A stretch of 64,000 nucleotides of DNA from Rothia kristinae NBRC 15354 (GTDB taxonomy: Bacteria > Actinomycetota > Actinomycetes > Actinomycetales > Micrococcaceae): contig NZ_BCSM01000005.1 in NCBI RefSeq assembly GCF_001570865.1, positions 1 to 64,000 of the forward strand. Direction: 5' to 3'. This document shows positions 24,714 through 33,774 of the stretch, piece after piece. Position numbers and translations under genes: made by a program. A model generated the notes under the pieces. That model did no database searches. It was not told where the DNA came from and was given only the letters and a program-made list of their open reading frames with translations. Position 1 is the first letter of the stretch. Every line of letters begins with the position of its first letter.

Positions 24714-25076
24714 GTGAGCATCATCCTGGCCCACACCGACACCCCCGCCGGGCGCGCCGCCCGCGAGTTCGCCGTGCGGGAGGCCCAGCGGCGCGACGCC
24801 GACCTGATCCTGTTCTCGGTGGACGATGCCGAGCCGGACCCGCGGGCCCCCGAGCTGACCGGGCTGGACCCGGATCGGGTGCGCGTGCAGCGGCCGGATC
24901 CGCGCAGCCGCAGCGCCGTCGGAGACCTCGTGGATGCGACCGGTGATGAGGACGTGGAGGCGGTGGTCGTCGGGGTGCGCCGGCGCAGCCCCGTCGGGAA
25001 GATCCTGCTGGGCTCCGCGGCCCAGCAGATCATCCTCGAGGCGGAGTGTCCGGTCATCACCGTCAAACCTGAATGA
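24714..25076 (+). CDS. Universal stress protein (UspA family), short form
   Basis: A 120-residue cytoplasmic protein with the UspA fold. It starts 'IILAHTDTPAGRAAREFAVRE', the usual first strand and helix. Near the end it has 'VVGVRRRSPVGKILLGSAAQQI' followed by 'CPVITVKPE'; the G-x-x-x-x-S-x-x-G-K...G-S arrangement resembles the nucleotide-binding loop of ATP-type Usp proteins. At 120 residues it is shorter than the common 140-150. GTG 24714 lies eight bases after AGGAGA. It is probably a stress-survival protein, with no more specific role visible. Confidence 0.8.
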   Translation: MSIILAHTDTPAGRAAREFAVREAQRRDADLILFSVDDAEPDPRAPELTGLDPDRVRVQRPDPRSRSAVGDLVDATGDEDVEAVVVGVRRRSPVGKILLGSAAQQIILEAECPVITVKPE

Positions 25077-25093
25077 TCCCGTGGTGCGCGGCC

Positions 25094-25099
25094 TACAGT
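25094..25099 (+). promoter_or_regulatory. -10 element of leaderless promoter (thioesterase)
   Basis: TACAGT lies seven bases before the ATG at 25107. It begins 18 bases after the Usp stop, with no ribosome site, so this gene has its own leaderless transcript. Confidence 0.6.
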
Positions 25100-25106
25100 G
25101 GGATGT

Positions 25107-25583
25107 ATGGCCGAATACCCGATCTCCCCGAACACCGCCGAGCTGTCCGTGGTGGACGACGGCATGAACTTCCACACCCGCAAGTGGGTCAAGCCGGAGG
25201 ACCTCAACGCGCACGGCACCCTCTTCGGCGGCTCCCTGCTGCGCTGGATCGACGAGGAGGCCGCGATCTACGCGATCCTGCAGACCGGCAACCGGCGCGC
25301 GGTGACCAAGCTGATCTCCGAGATCAACTTCGTCTCCTCCGCGGTGCAGGGGGACATGATCGAGATGGGGCTGAAGGCCACCCGCTTCGGGCGGACCTCG
25401 GTGACCATGCGCTGCGAGGTCCGCAACATGCTGACCCGCCGGCTGATCCTGTCCATCGAGAAGATCGTGTTCGTCTCCGTGGATGAGAACGGCCGCCCCG
25501 TGCCCCACGGGTACACGGACATCACCTACAGGCGCGACCGCATCCCGACGCGCCCGCAGAACTCTGACTGGGAGAACGACTGA
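25107..25583 (+). CDS. Acyl-CoA thioesterase, hotdog fold (YciA/BACH-like)
   Basis: A 158-residue hotdog-fold enzyme expected to hydrolyse acyl-CoA thioesters. The catalytic segment 'NAHGTLFGGSLLRWIDEEAA' (about residues 34-53) has the N-x-x-G-x-x-x-G-G pattern and the Asp/Glu pair of the 4-hydroxybenzoyl-CoA-thioesterase-like acyl-CoA thioesterase group, and 'FGRTSVTMRCEV' near 95 is the matching strand. The length is typical. ATG 25107 is chosen because TACAGT lies seven bases upstream; an in-frame ATG at 25098 overlaps the -10 box. Confidence 0.87.
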   Translation: MAEYPISPNTAELSVVDDGMNFHTRKWVKPEDLNAHGTLFGGSLLRWIDEEAAIYAILQTGNRRAVTKLISEINFVSSAVQGDMIEMGLKATRFGRTSVTMRCEVRNMLTRRLILSIEKIVFVSVDENGRPVPHGYTDITYRRDRIPTRPQNSDWEND

Positions 25584-25644
25584 CCCCCACAGTGGGACAA
25601 TGGGACTGACAGCACATCGCGCCGAACCACGGAAGGTGAGCCAG

Positions 25645-26979
25645 ATGCCCAGCAGCGCCGCTGACGCCCAGACCCTGCACACCCGGTTCGAGGAGCAGCT
25701 CGCCCTGCCCTCCCCGGATCCCGACGCGGCCGAGAGGCTGCTGGACGAGGCGCGCACCCAGCTGGGGGAGCGCGACCCGTTCACCGTGCAGGTGGCCTCC
25801 TACCGCGCCACGGCCCTGGCCGCCGGCGGCCAGGTCGACCGGGCCCTGGAGCTGTTCGACGAGCTCATCCGGCAGACCTCGGCCGCATCGGATGAGTCAT
25901 CAGCCGCCCAGCGCAGCTTCCTGCTCCAGCAGAAGGCCGCCGTGCTCGAGTCCGCCGAGCGCGCCGACGAGGCCATCTCCGCCCTGCAGGAGACCGTGGC
26001 CAGCTGGGCCGCCGCCGGAGCGCGGTTCTCCGAGCAGCTGGCCGAAGCCCAGCTGCACCTGTCCCGCGTGCAGCTGCGCGCGGGACGCACCGGCGACGCC
26101 GCCGAGGGACTGACCCGGCTGCTGGGCGAGGCCGATCAGGTGCTCGGCCCCGACCACGCCCTGACCTTCGAGGCCCTGCGGCTGCGGGTGGTCGTGCTGT
26201 TCGCCGCCGGCCGCTTCGACGCCGGGGCCAAGGCCCTGCGTCGGCTGCTCGTGCGGGTGCACCACTACTACGGCGCGGACTCCGCCCAGGCCGCCGCCCT
26301 GCGCCGCAGCTTCGGCCAGGAGCTGGCCTACGCCTACGACCCGGCAGCCTCCCGGTCCGCCCTGGAGTCCCTGGTGGCGGACACCGAGCAGCGGCGCGGG
26401 GAACAGGACCCGCAGACCCTGCAGCTGCGCCGCCAGCTCGCCGGGCTCCTGGAGCGGCTGGGGCTGGTGGCCGAGGCCGAGGAGCAGCTGCACCGCGGGT
26501 GGGAGGACCTGGACGAGCTGCAGCGCACCGCCCTGACCCACGCCCACCTGATGATCCGGGATCAGCACGACGCCGCCCGGACCGAGTACCGGAAGCTGCT
26601 GGAGATGGTGGTCGCGGACCCCACCGAGGAGCACCGCGAGCTGCTCACCGAGGCCGCCCTGGCCCGGGGCCTGCCGGAGCAGGTCGAGGCGGAGCAGGAC
26701 CCCCGCGGCCGGGTCTCCCGCGCCCATCGGGATGCCCACGATCGGCTGATCGAAGCCCTGGACGCCTACCGCGAGGCCGAGATCCTGGGGGACGAGGAGG
26801 AGATCGCGCTGGGGCTGTTCGCCGCCGACGAGCTGCGCTACGCCGGAGCGCTGGAGGCCTCCGTGCAGGAGCTGGAAGCGCTGCGCGAGCGGGCCGAGAC
26901 CACCCTCGGCGCCGAGCACCCGCGGACCGAAGAGGTCGCCCAGACCCTCGACGCCGCCCGCGCCGGGATCCGCCTCTGA
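25645..26979 (+). CDS. Tetratricopeptide-repeat protein
   Basis: A 444-residue soluble, strongly helical protein built largely of TPR-like helix pairs. Recognisable repeats include 'ALAAGGQVDRALELFDELIR', 'VLESAERADEAISALQETVA', 'QLRAGRTGDAAEGLTRLLGE' and 'LFAAGRFDAGAKALRRLLVR', with the small residue-Gly and Ala-Leu spacing of TPRs. Two C-terminal blocks ('LGAEHPRTEEVAQTLDAAR') resemble kinesin-light-chain-type repeats. It has no signal peptide and no catalytic domain. The start at ATG 25645 follows GGAAGGTGAG. It is probably a scaffold for protein contacts; partners are unknown. Confidence 0.75.
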   Translation: MPSSAADAQTLHTRFEEQLALPSPDPDAAERLLDEARTQLGERDPFTVQVASYRATALAAGGQVDRALELFDELIRQTSAASDESSAAQRSFLLQQKAAVLESAERADEAISALQETVASWAAAGARFSEQLAEAQLHLSRVQLRAGRTGDAAEGLTRLLGEADQVLGPDHALTFEALRLRVVVLFAAGRFDAGAKALRRLLVRVHHYYGADSAQAAALRRSFGQELAYAYDPAASRSALESLVADTEQRRGEQDPQTLQLRRQLAGLLERLGLVAEAEEQLHRGWEDLDELQRTALTHAHLMIRDQHDAARTEYRKLLEMVVADPTEEHRELLTEAALARGLPEQVEAEQDPRGRVSRAHRDAHDRLIEALDAYREAEILGDEEEIALGLFAADELRYAGALEASVQELEALRERAETTLGAEHPRTEEVAQTLDAARAGIRL

Positions 26980-27054
26980 GCCCTCCTCTCAGGGAGTCCA
27001 CCCCTCCCCGGCAGGAAAGCATTGCGAGCCTTTCGGGTTCCGGCGGAGGGGCAT

Positions 27055-27060
27055 TAGGCT
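27055..27060 (+). promoter_or_regulatory. -10 element upstream of MHS permease gene
   Basis: TAGGCT lies 66 bases before the start codon. TTTCGG at 27031-27036 could be a weak -35 at 18-base spacing. Confidence 0.4.
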
Positions 27061-27126
27061 GGTCTGACCAGGGGCTTCGCCGCGTCGTCGGCCGCGCCCC
27101 ACCGCCGCCCACGTCAGGACCTCCCC

Positions 27127-28515
27127 ATGGCTTCGACCGCCGCCCACCAGCCCGCCCCGCCCGCGGCCGTCACCGGGAGGCGGCGTCGGCTCTCCATGCT
27201 CGTGGCTGCCTTCGGCACCGTCGTGGAGTGGTACGACTTCTCGATCTTCTTCTACGTCTCCACGAGCCTGTCCCGCGTCTTCTTCGGCCCGTATGAGGGA
27301 TCCCTGCTGATGACCCTGGCCATCGGCTCGGTCGGCTTCCTCTTCCGTCCCATCGGCGCGATGGTCTTCGGGCACCTCGGGGACCGGATCGGCCGCAAAT
27401 CCTCCCTGGTGATCTCCGCGAGCCTGATGGCCGTGGCGATGGCCGGCATCGCCCTCGTCCCCGGCCAGGAGACCTGGGGCGTTTGGGGCGCGGTCACCGT
27501 CATCGCCCTGCGCTGCCTGGCCGGCTTCTCCGTGGGTGCTGAGTACACCGGCATCATGGTCTTCCTCATGGAATCCGCGAAGGACGGCCGCCGCGGCTTC
27601 GCCGCCAGCTGGGCCGCGGCCAACAGCGAGGTCGGCTCCCTGCTGGCCGTGGGGCTGGGCACCGTCATGGCCGTGCAGCTGAGCCCCGAGGACCTGGACG
27701 GGTGGGGCTGGCGGGTGCTGTTCCTGATCGGCGGGGCGCTCGCGGCCCTGATGATCCCGCTGCGCCGGCTCATGGTGGAGACCGAGACCTTCGAGCACAC
27801 CCAGCGCAGCACCGCACAGGCCGCCCGCTCCCCGCTGATCGCCGTGCTGCGCACCCACCCGAAGTCGGTGCTGCTGGCGTTCCTCATCTCCTCCATCGGG
27901 TCCGTGACGTACTTCCTGAACATCACCAACGTGCCCGCCTACCTGGAGGAGGCCGCGCACCTGGAGTCCGCGGGCTCCCTCGGCCTGGGCACCATCGCCG
28001 CCGTCGTCGCGATCGTCGTGACCCCGCTGATCGGGCTGGCCTCGGACCGGTTCGGACGGCGCGCGCTGCTGGCCGCGTTCGTCGCGATCATCGCGGTCAG
28101 CACCATCCCGGCCTACCTGATGCTCACCCACGCCGGCCCCGGTTCGGCCATGGTCGGCGTGGCCCTGCTCGCGGTGCCCGCCGCCGGGTGGTCCGCGATC
28201 GCCGCGGCCGCCGTCCCGGAGCAGTTCACCGCGGTGGGCCGGTTCTCCGGCATGGCCATCGGCTACAACCTCGCCACCGTCCTGTTCGGGGGCCTCTCCC
28301 CGTTCCTGGCCACGTGGCTGATGTCCGCCACCGGCTCCGCTCTGGCCCCGGCCGTGTACTCCACCGCCGTGGCCGTGCTCTTCGGGATCCCCGTGGTCGC
28401 GATGGTCCGGGACATGGCCGGGCGCCCCCTGGCCGAGCTGGATCAGGACCCGGAGCTGGAGCCGGGGGTCGAGCGGTCCGGGGGCGGCCGGCGGGTCACC
28501 CACCGGGGCGCCTGA
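27127..28515 (+). CDS. MFS transporter, metabolite:H+ symporter (MHS) family
   Basis: A 12-helix proton symporter of 462 residues in the MHS family (ProP, ShiA and citrate or ketoglutarate permeases). It has the diagnostic helix 1 'VVEWYDFSIFFYVS', the loop 2-3 motif 'GHLGDRIGRKSSLV', and 'RCLAGFSVGAEYTG' in helix 4. The substrate cannot be told from sequence; betaine/proline and shikimate-like carboxylates are the common choices. The cytoplasmic tail is short, without the ProP coiled coil, so osmotic gating of the ProP type is unlikely. It is a single gene. Confidence 0.88.
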   Translation: MASTAAHQPAPPAAVTGRRRRLSMLVAAFGTVVEWYDFSIFFYVSTSLSRVFFGPYEGSLLMTLAIGSVGFLFRPIGAMVFGHLGDRIGRKSSLVISASLMAVAMAGIALVPGQETWGVWGAVTVIALRCLAGFSVGAEYTGIMVFLMESAKDGRRGFAASWAAANSEVGSLLAVGLGTVMAVQLSPEDLDGWGWRVLFLIGGALAALMIPLRRLMVETETFEHTQRSTAQAARSPLIAVLRTHPKSVLLAFLISSIGSVTYFLNITNVPAYLEEAAHLESAGSLGLGTIAAVVAIVVTPLIGLASDRFGRRALLAAFVAIIAVSTIPAYLMLTHAGPGSAMVGVALLAVPAAGWSAIAAAAVPEQFTAVGRFSGMAIGYNLATVLFGGLSPFLATWLMSATGSALAPAVYSTAVAVLFGIPVVAMVRDMAGRPLAELDQDPELEPGVERSGGGRRVTHRGA

Positions 28516-28644
28516 GCCAGGACCGGGGCAGACGGCCCGGGTGCGGGTCGAAGACCTCCCGGGGCGTCCGTCGGCGTTCCGCATCCCCGCCGGCCCCGGG
28601 CCGGTGTGATCCCGGACGCACGGTATACGGGTGTGCGGCCCGTG

Positions 28645-28650
28645 TAGAAC
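28645..28650 (+). promoter_or_regulatory. Possible -10 element of leaderless promoter (amidohydrolase)
   Basis: TAGAAC sits exactly seven bases before ATG 28658, the distance used by the other leaderless genes here, though its last base departs from TANNNT. There is no ribosome site. Confidence 0.35.
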
Positions 28651-28657
28651 AGTAGGC

Positions 28658-30184
28658 ATGAGCTCCACCGGACACCTCCTGCGCAGCCTTCGCGATCCTC
28701 GCACCGGAGAGACCCTGGACGCCCGGATCCGGGACGCCCGCGTGCGCCTGGCCCCGCCCGGTGCCCTCACCCCGGAACCGGGGGAGACGGTGCTGGACGC
28801 CGAGGGCCGCTGGCTGATCCCCGGCCTGTGGGACCGGCACGTGCACGTGGACCAGTGGGCCCAGGCCCGCACCCGCCTGGACCTCACCGCGGCCGACAGT
28901 GCCGAACAGGCCCTGCAGACCGTGCGCGCGCACCTCTCCCGCCGCGAGCGCGACGGGGACCTGGACCCCGGAGAGGCCCTGTTCGGCTTCGGCTACCGCT
29001 CCTCCGTGTGGCCGCGCCAGCCCACCGTGGCCGAGCTGGACGCCGTGACCGGGCCCCGCCCCGTCGTGCTGATCAGCGGGGACATGCACAACGGCTGGCT
29101 CAACACCGCCGCCCTGCGGCTGCTCGGCGCCCCCGACACCGACGGCGCCCTGTCCGAGAACCGCTGGTTCCCCCTGTACTCCCAGCTGGAGCGGCACATG
29201 CCGGACACCGCCCGACTCATCCCGCAGACGCTGCGCGATGCCGCCTCCCGCGGCGTGGTGGGCCTGGTGGACCTGGAATTCGCCGCCAACCACCGGGTCT
29301 GGCCCGAGCGCCTGGCCGCGGGGCTGAACCTGCTGCGCGTGCGCACCGGGGTGTACCAGGAGCACCTGGAGGAGGTCGTCGAGGCCGGGCTGCGCACCGG
29401 GGACCGGCTGTGCTCCCCGGAACAGGACCCGGAGGGGCTGCTGCGGATGGGGCCGCTGAAGATCATCTCCGACGGATCCCTGGGCACCCGCACCGCCCAC
29501 TGCTGCTCCCCCTATCTGGGCTCCCCGGATCCCACCCGCCCCTCCGGGGTGCAGAACGAGAGTCCGCAGCGCCTGCGACGCCTGCTGGGCGCGGCCCACG
29601 AGGCGGGGCTTCAGGTGGCCCTGCACGCCATCGGCGACGCCGCCGTGCGCCACGCCCTGGACGCCTACGCCGCCACCGGGGCGCGCGGGTCCATCGAGCA
29701 CGCCCAGCTGATGCGCCGGGAGGACCTGCCCCGCATGGCCGCTCTGGGGATCACCGCCAGCGTGCAGCCGGCGCACCTGCTGGATGACCGGGACGTCACC
29801 GACGTGCTGTGGGCGGATCGGGCCGAGCGCAGCTTCATGCTCGCCTCCATGCTGGCCGCGGGGATCCCGCTGGCCTTCGGCTCCGACGCGCCGGTCTCCC
29901 CGCTGGATCCCTGGCTGGAGATGGCCGCGGCCGTTCACCGCTCCGGGGACGCCCGTCCCGCCTGGCACCCGGAGGAGGCCATCGGCGCGCAGGCCGCGCT
30001 GCGGGCCTCGACCGGGGGCCGTCTGGTGCCGGCCGACGGCGACGTCGCGGACCTGGCCATCGTGGAGGACAACCCCCTGGCCCCGGCCGCGGACACCGCC
30101 GAGACCGGGGCGCGGCTGCGCGGGATGCGGGTCTGGGCCACCTTCCTGGCCGGTCGCCCCACCCACGGTCCGACGGCGTGCTGA
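28658..30184 (+). CDS. Amidohydrolase family protein (YtcJ-like metal-dependent hydrolase)
   Basis: A 508-residue amidohydrolase 3-type enzyme with a TIM-barrel and a composite beta-sandwich. Metal-site motifs are 'DRHVHVDQW' (the HxH of strand 1, near residue 58), 'DGSLGTRTA' (near 275), 'LHAIGDAAVRHAL' (near 325), 'SIEHAQLM' (near 348) and 'FGSDAPVSPLDPW' (the metal-binding Asp, near 408). It is cytoplasmic with no signal. The substrate is unknown; relatives act on N-substituted amides or formamides. It appears to be a single gene with its own near-leaderless start. Confidence 0.87.
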   Translation: MSSTGHLLRSLRDPRTGETLDARIRDARVRLAPPGALTPEPGETVLDAEGRWLIPGLWDRHVHVDQWAQARTRLDLTAADSAEQALQTVRAHLSRRERDGDLDPGEALFGFGYRSSVWPRQPTVAELDAVTGPRPVVLISGDMHNGWLNTAALRLLGAPDTDGALSENRWFPLYSQLERHMPDTARLIPQTLRDAASRGVVGLVDLEFAANHRVWPERLAAGLNLLRVRTGVYQEHLEEVVEAGLRTGDRLCSPEQDPEGLLRMGPLKIISDGSLGTRTAHCCSPYLGSPDPTRPSGVQNESPQRLRRLLGAAHEAGLQVALHAIGDAAVRHALDAYAATGARGSIEHAQLMRREDLPRMAALGITASVQPAHLLDDRDVTDVLWADRAERSFMLASMLAAGIPLAFGSDAPVSPLDPWLEMAAAVHRSGDARPAWHPEEAIGAQAALRASTGGRLVPADGDVADLAIVEDNPLAPAADTAETGARLRGMRVWATFLAGRPTHGPTAC

Positions 30185-30301
30185 GCCGTCCCGACGCCGC
30201 CCTCGTCTCCCGCGGGCCTCCCATCGGGTGGGACGCGCCCCGGCGCCCCTCGGCAGTGTTTCACATAGTGGTACGCGTGGCCGGAGAGTGAGGGCGAGGT
30301 C

Positions 30302-30307
30302 TAAGCT
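30302..30307 (+). promoter_or_regulatory. -10 element upstream of brnQ
   Basis: TAAGCT lies 49 bases before the brnQ start codon, and CGGAGGA at 30343-30349 is the ribosome site. No clear -35 is visible. Confidence 0.4.
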
Positions 30308-30355
30308 GGGGGCGCTCTCCACTCGCATCGTCAGGCTCACCGCCGGAGGACCCCC

Positions 30356-31759
30356 ATGACCAACGCCCCCGAAGCGGCCCCCGGCCGCCCCCGCCGCACC
30401 GAACGCACCGGGGTGGTCATCGTCGTCGCGGCGATGATGCTGTTCTCCATGTTCTTCGGGGCGGGCAACCTCATCTTCCCGCCCATCCTCGGGGCGTCCT
30501 CCGGTGAGAGCTTCGTGCCCGCGGTGCTCGGCTTCCTCAGCTCCGGGGTGCTCCTGCCGGTGCTGGCCGTGCTGGCCATCGCCATCACCGGTCGGGACGT
30601 GCAGGACCTGGCCAGCCGCGGTGGGCGGATCTTCGGCGTGATCTTCCCGGTGCTGATCTACCTGTCCATCGGCGCCTTCTACGCCCTGCCGCGCACCGCC
30701 ACGGTCAGCTTCTCCACCACCATCACCCCCAACTTCGGCTGGGACTCCTGGGGCGCCACCGCCCTCTTCTCCGCGGTTTTCTTCCTCATCACCCTCGCCC
30801 TGGCCTTCGACCCGCGCAACATCGTGGACGCCCTCGGCAAGTTCCTCACGCCCGCCCTGATCATCCTGCTGGTGAGCATGGTGGTCCTGGGCATCGCCAA
30901 TCTGCACTCGGATCCCGGTGCCGCGACCGAGGAGTACGCCAGCCACCCCTATTCCGCCGGGTTCCTGGAGGGGTACCTGACCATGGACTCCCTCGCGGCC
31001 CTGGCCTTCGGCATCGTGGTGGTCTCCGCGCTGCGCCAGAAGGGCGTGCCCACCGGCCCCGCCCTGGTGCGCGGGGTCAGCCTGTCCGGGATCATCGCCG
31101 GGGCGCTGCTGGCCGTGGTGTACGTGGGCCTGGGGGTGATCGGGCACCGGATCCCCGACGCCGCCGGCTACCCGGACGGCGCCTCCCTGCTCTCCGCGGC
31201 GGCCGCCCAGACCATGGGTCGGCCCGGCGCGTGGGTCTTCGGTCTGATCGTCCTGCTGGCCTGCCTGACCACCTCGGTGGGTCTGCTGGGCGCCACCTCC
31301 GAGTTCTTCGCCAAGCTCGTGCCCGCGATCTCCTACCGCTGGTGGGCCGTCATCTTCACGATCATCGCGTTCCTGGTCTCCACGCTGGGGCTGAGCACCG
31401 TCATCGCGATCGCCGGGCCCATCGTCGGCTTCCTCTACCCGGCCGCGATCACCCTGATCTTCCTGACCCTGGTCGAGCCACTGCTGCGTCGTCGCCTGAA
31501 CCTGACCTACGTGTTCTCCCTGACCGTGGCCATCATCTGGTCCGCCCTGATGAGCGCCGATTCCCTCGGCTGGGTCTCCTCCTGGATCGAGCCGCTGATC
31601 GGCTGGGCCCCGGGCTACGAGCAGGAGCTCGGCTGGTTCTTCCCCACCCTGGCCGCCGCGATCGTCGGCTACATCATCGACCTCTCCCGCGGAGCCAAGA
31701 AGGCCGTGCCCGTGGGCGGGGAGACCAAGGCCGAGGCCGAGGACCGCGTCCTGGGCTGA
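30356..31759 (+). CDS. brnQ: Branched-chain amino acid:cation symporter BrnQ
   Basis: A 12-helix importer of leucine, isoleucine and valine in the LIVCS family, 467 residues. The family opening 'MLFSMFFGAGNLIFPPILG' is in helix 1 (about residues 25-43), followed by 'SIGAFYALPRTATVSF' near 103 and 'EGYLTMDSLAALAFGIVV' near 205. It uses sodium or protons in characterised relatives. It has a CGGAGGA ribosome site and an acidic/Lys-rich cytoplasmic tail. The M20 peptidase remnant follows after 31 bases, so the pair may once have formed a peptide or amino-acid use unit. Confidence 0.92.
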   Translation: MTNAPEAAPGRPRRTERTGVVIVVAAMMLFSMFFGAGNLIFPPILGASSGESFVPAVLGFLSSGVLLPVLAVLAIAITGRDVQDLASRGGRIFGVIFPVLIYLSIGAFYALPRTATVSFSTTITPNFGWDSWGATALFSAVFFLITLALAFDPRNIVDALGKFLTPALIILLVSMVVLGIANLHSDPGAATEEYASHPYSAGFLEGYLTMDSLAALAFGIVVVSALRQKGVPTGPALVRGVSLSGIIAGALLAVVYVGLGVIGHRIPDAAGYPDGASLLSAAAAQTMGRPGAWVFGLIVLLACLTTSVGLLGATSEFFAKLVPAISYRWWAVIFTIIAFLVSTLGLSTVIAIAGPIVGFLYPAAITLIFLTLVEPLLRRRLNLTYVFSLTVAIIWSALMSADSLGWVSSWIEPLIGWAPGYEQELGWFFPTLAAAIVGYIIDLSRGAKKAVPVGGETKAEAEDRVLG

Positions 31760-31790
31760 AGGCGGCAGCCACCACCTGGAGGAAAGCCCC

Positions 31791-33143
31791 ATGCCATCCC
31801 CTGACCCTGCACGGGAGAACAGCGACCCGCTCCTCCGTCACCGGCTCCGAGGCTTCCCGCGAACGGGCGATCGAGGCCTCCGCAGATACCTACGACGCCC
31901 TCGTGAACCTGCTCCGCGCCCGGGTCGCCCGGCGCACCGAGAGCCAGGGCGGCGGGCACCGGGACCGGGCCCTGGCCTACCTCGCCGAGGAGATCGCCCC
32001 GCAGCTGGAGGACCTCGGGTTCTCCTGGCGGATCGCGCAGAACCCCGTCTCCGCGAACCACCCCGCGATCATCGGCCGACGCGTCGAGGATCCGCGGCTG
32101 CCCAACCGTGCTCGTGTACGGGCACGGCGATGTGCAGTTCGGGCACGCGGACGACTGGAGCGAGGGTCGCAGCCCCTGGCACCTGAGCATCGAGGGCGAT
32201 GCCCTCTACGGCCGGGGCAGCGCGGACAACAAGGGCCAGCACACCGTCGACCTGTGCGCCCTCGGCGCCGTCATCGGGGTGCGTGGGAAGCTCGGCTACA
32301 ACGTCACGGTTCTGATCGAGATGGGCGAGGAGGCCGGCTCCGTGGGGCTGAGCGAGATCGTCCGCGAGCACGCCGGGGACCTGCACTCCGGCAACTGGGG
32401 CGGGCGAGTGCGCAACCCCGCGACCGTCCTGGCCGCCGCGATCGGCGCCTTCGTGGACGGGGACGGGGTGATCCGCGCGGACTTCCTGCGCCCCTCGCGG
32501 ATCCCCGACCCCGTGCGCCGGGCCGTGCAGGCCCTGCCCGAGCCCGCCGACGACGGCGGCCCGGCCGTCGACCGTGACTGGGGCGAGCCGGGGCTGAACC
32601 CGAACGAGCGGGTCTTCGCGTGGAACACCGTCGAGGTCCTCGCTCTGGAGGCCGGTGATCCGGCCGAGCCGAAGAACGCGATCCCCGCCCGGGCGCGCGC
32701 TGTGCTGCAGCTGCGCTACGTCGTCGGCACGGACGTCTCCGACTTCGCCGCGAAGGCCGAGCGGGTCCTGCGCGAGCGCGGCATCCGCGGCGTCACGGTG
32801 CGCGCTCATGAACCGGTTCCCGCCACTCGGCTGGATCCCGCTGCCCCCGTGGTGCGCGCGGCCGAGGTCTCGATCGCCGAGACCGTGGGTCGGGAGCCCG
32901 CCGTCGAGCCGAATCTGGGCGGGACGATCCCCAACGCCGTGTTCGCCGACCAGCTCGGCCTGCCGACCGTGTGGATCCCGCACTCCCCCCCCGGGGTCCA
33001 ACCAGCACGCCCCGGATGAGCACGCGCTGGCCTCCGTGCTGCGCGAGGGCCTGCGGATCATGGCGGGGGTGTTCTGGGACATGGGCGAGCGACCCGAGCA
33101 GTGGTTCCGCACCGGCCCGGACCGGCCCGGGATCCGCGGCTAG
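31791..33143 (+). pseudogene. M20-family metallopeptidase (dipeptidase) pseudogene
   Basis: The frame starts at ATG 31791 after GGAGGAAAG but the peptidase signature continues through three successive frames. Shifts are needed near 31830, at 32103-32107 (one extra A, restoring LPTVLVYGHGD) and in the C8-G4 tract at 32985-32996 (restoring SNQHAPDEH). Around 32382 the protein jumps from 'EHAGDL' to 'HSGNWGG', skipping about 45-50 residues that relatives have, in frame. Metal-site pieces remain: 'YGHGDVQ', 'GRGSADNKGQ' and 'EMGEEAGS'. With three frameshifts and a deletion this cannot make a working enzyme. Sequencing error in the homopolymer could explain one shift but not all. Confidence 0.85.
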
Positions 33144-33146
33144 GGT
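33141..33146 (+). promoter_or_regulatory. -10 element of leaderless promoter (macro-domain gene)
   Basis: TAGGGT lies seven bases before ATG 33154. Its TAG is the stop codon of the decayed peptidase gene. Confidence 0.6.
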
Positions 33147-33153
33147 GGGGCCC

Positions 33154-33678
33154 ATGGAGCTGATCATCCGACCCGGGGACATCACCCGCACCCAGGCCGA
33201 CGCGATCGTCAACGCCGCCAACCACACCCTGTACGGCGGGGGAGGGGTGGACGGGGCGATCCACCGCGCCGGGGGACCCGAGATCCTGGCGGCCTGCCGC
33301 CGGCTGCGCGCCGAGCGCTTCCCGGACGGTCTGCCCACCGGGCAGGCCGCGGCCACCACCGCCGGGGAGCTGCCCGCCTGCTGGGTCATCCACACCGTGG
33401 GACCCACCTACGCGAAGACCAAGTACGAGCAGAAGGCGCCCCTGCTGGCCTCCTGCTACCGGGAGTCCCTGCGGGTGGCCGCCGAGCTCGGTGCCGCCTC
33501 GGTCGCGTTCCCCGCGATCTCCGCGGGGATCTACGGCTGGCCCATGGACGACGCCGCGCGCATCGCCGTGGAGACGGTCCGCGCCACGGCCGAGGAGGTC
33601 GGCGAGACCGTGCGCACCGTGCTGTTCACGCCCTACGGGTCGGCGGCCGAGACCGCCTTCCGCGCCGCCTTCGGCTGA
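33154..33678 (+). CDS. Macro-domain protein, O-acetyl-ADP-ribose deacetylase-like
   Basis: A 174-residue single macro domain that binds ADP-ribose and, in relatives such as YmdB and MacroD, removes O-acetyl or ADP-ribosyl groups. Key features are '[20 protein letters not shown]' (residues 8-27), with the catalytic Asn of VNAAN, the glycine loop '[14 protein letters not shown]' (28-41) and '[12 protein letters not shown]' (about 118-129). The start is leaderless, seven bases after TAGGGT. A 22-bp hairpin follows directly and is shared with the convergent pyrophosphatase gene. Confidence 0.9.
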   Translation: MELIIRPGDITRTQADAIVNAANHTLYGGGGVDGAIHRAGGPEILAACRRLRAERFPDGLPTGQAAATTAGELPACWVIHTVGPTYAKTKYEQKAPLLASCYRESLRVAAELGAASVAFPAISAGIYGWPMDDAARIAVETVRATAEEVGETVRTVLFTPYGSAAETAFRAAFG

Positions 33679-33698
33679 GCGCGGGGCATGCGATACGA

Positions 33699-33747
33699 CA
33701 GAGGCCGCGCCTCCCGAGAGATCAGCTCTCGGGAGGCGCGGCCTCTG
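33699..33747. terminator. Bidirectional hairpin between macro-domain gene and ppa
   Basis: The arms 33699-33720 and 33726-33747 are perfectly complementary over 22 bases around the loop ATCAG. It sits between two convergent genes. There is no T-run on either side, so it is intrinsic-like rather than a classic terminator. Confidence 0.8.
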
Positions 33748-33774
33748 CTGCGCGGTCTGCGCGGGGGCCGGACG

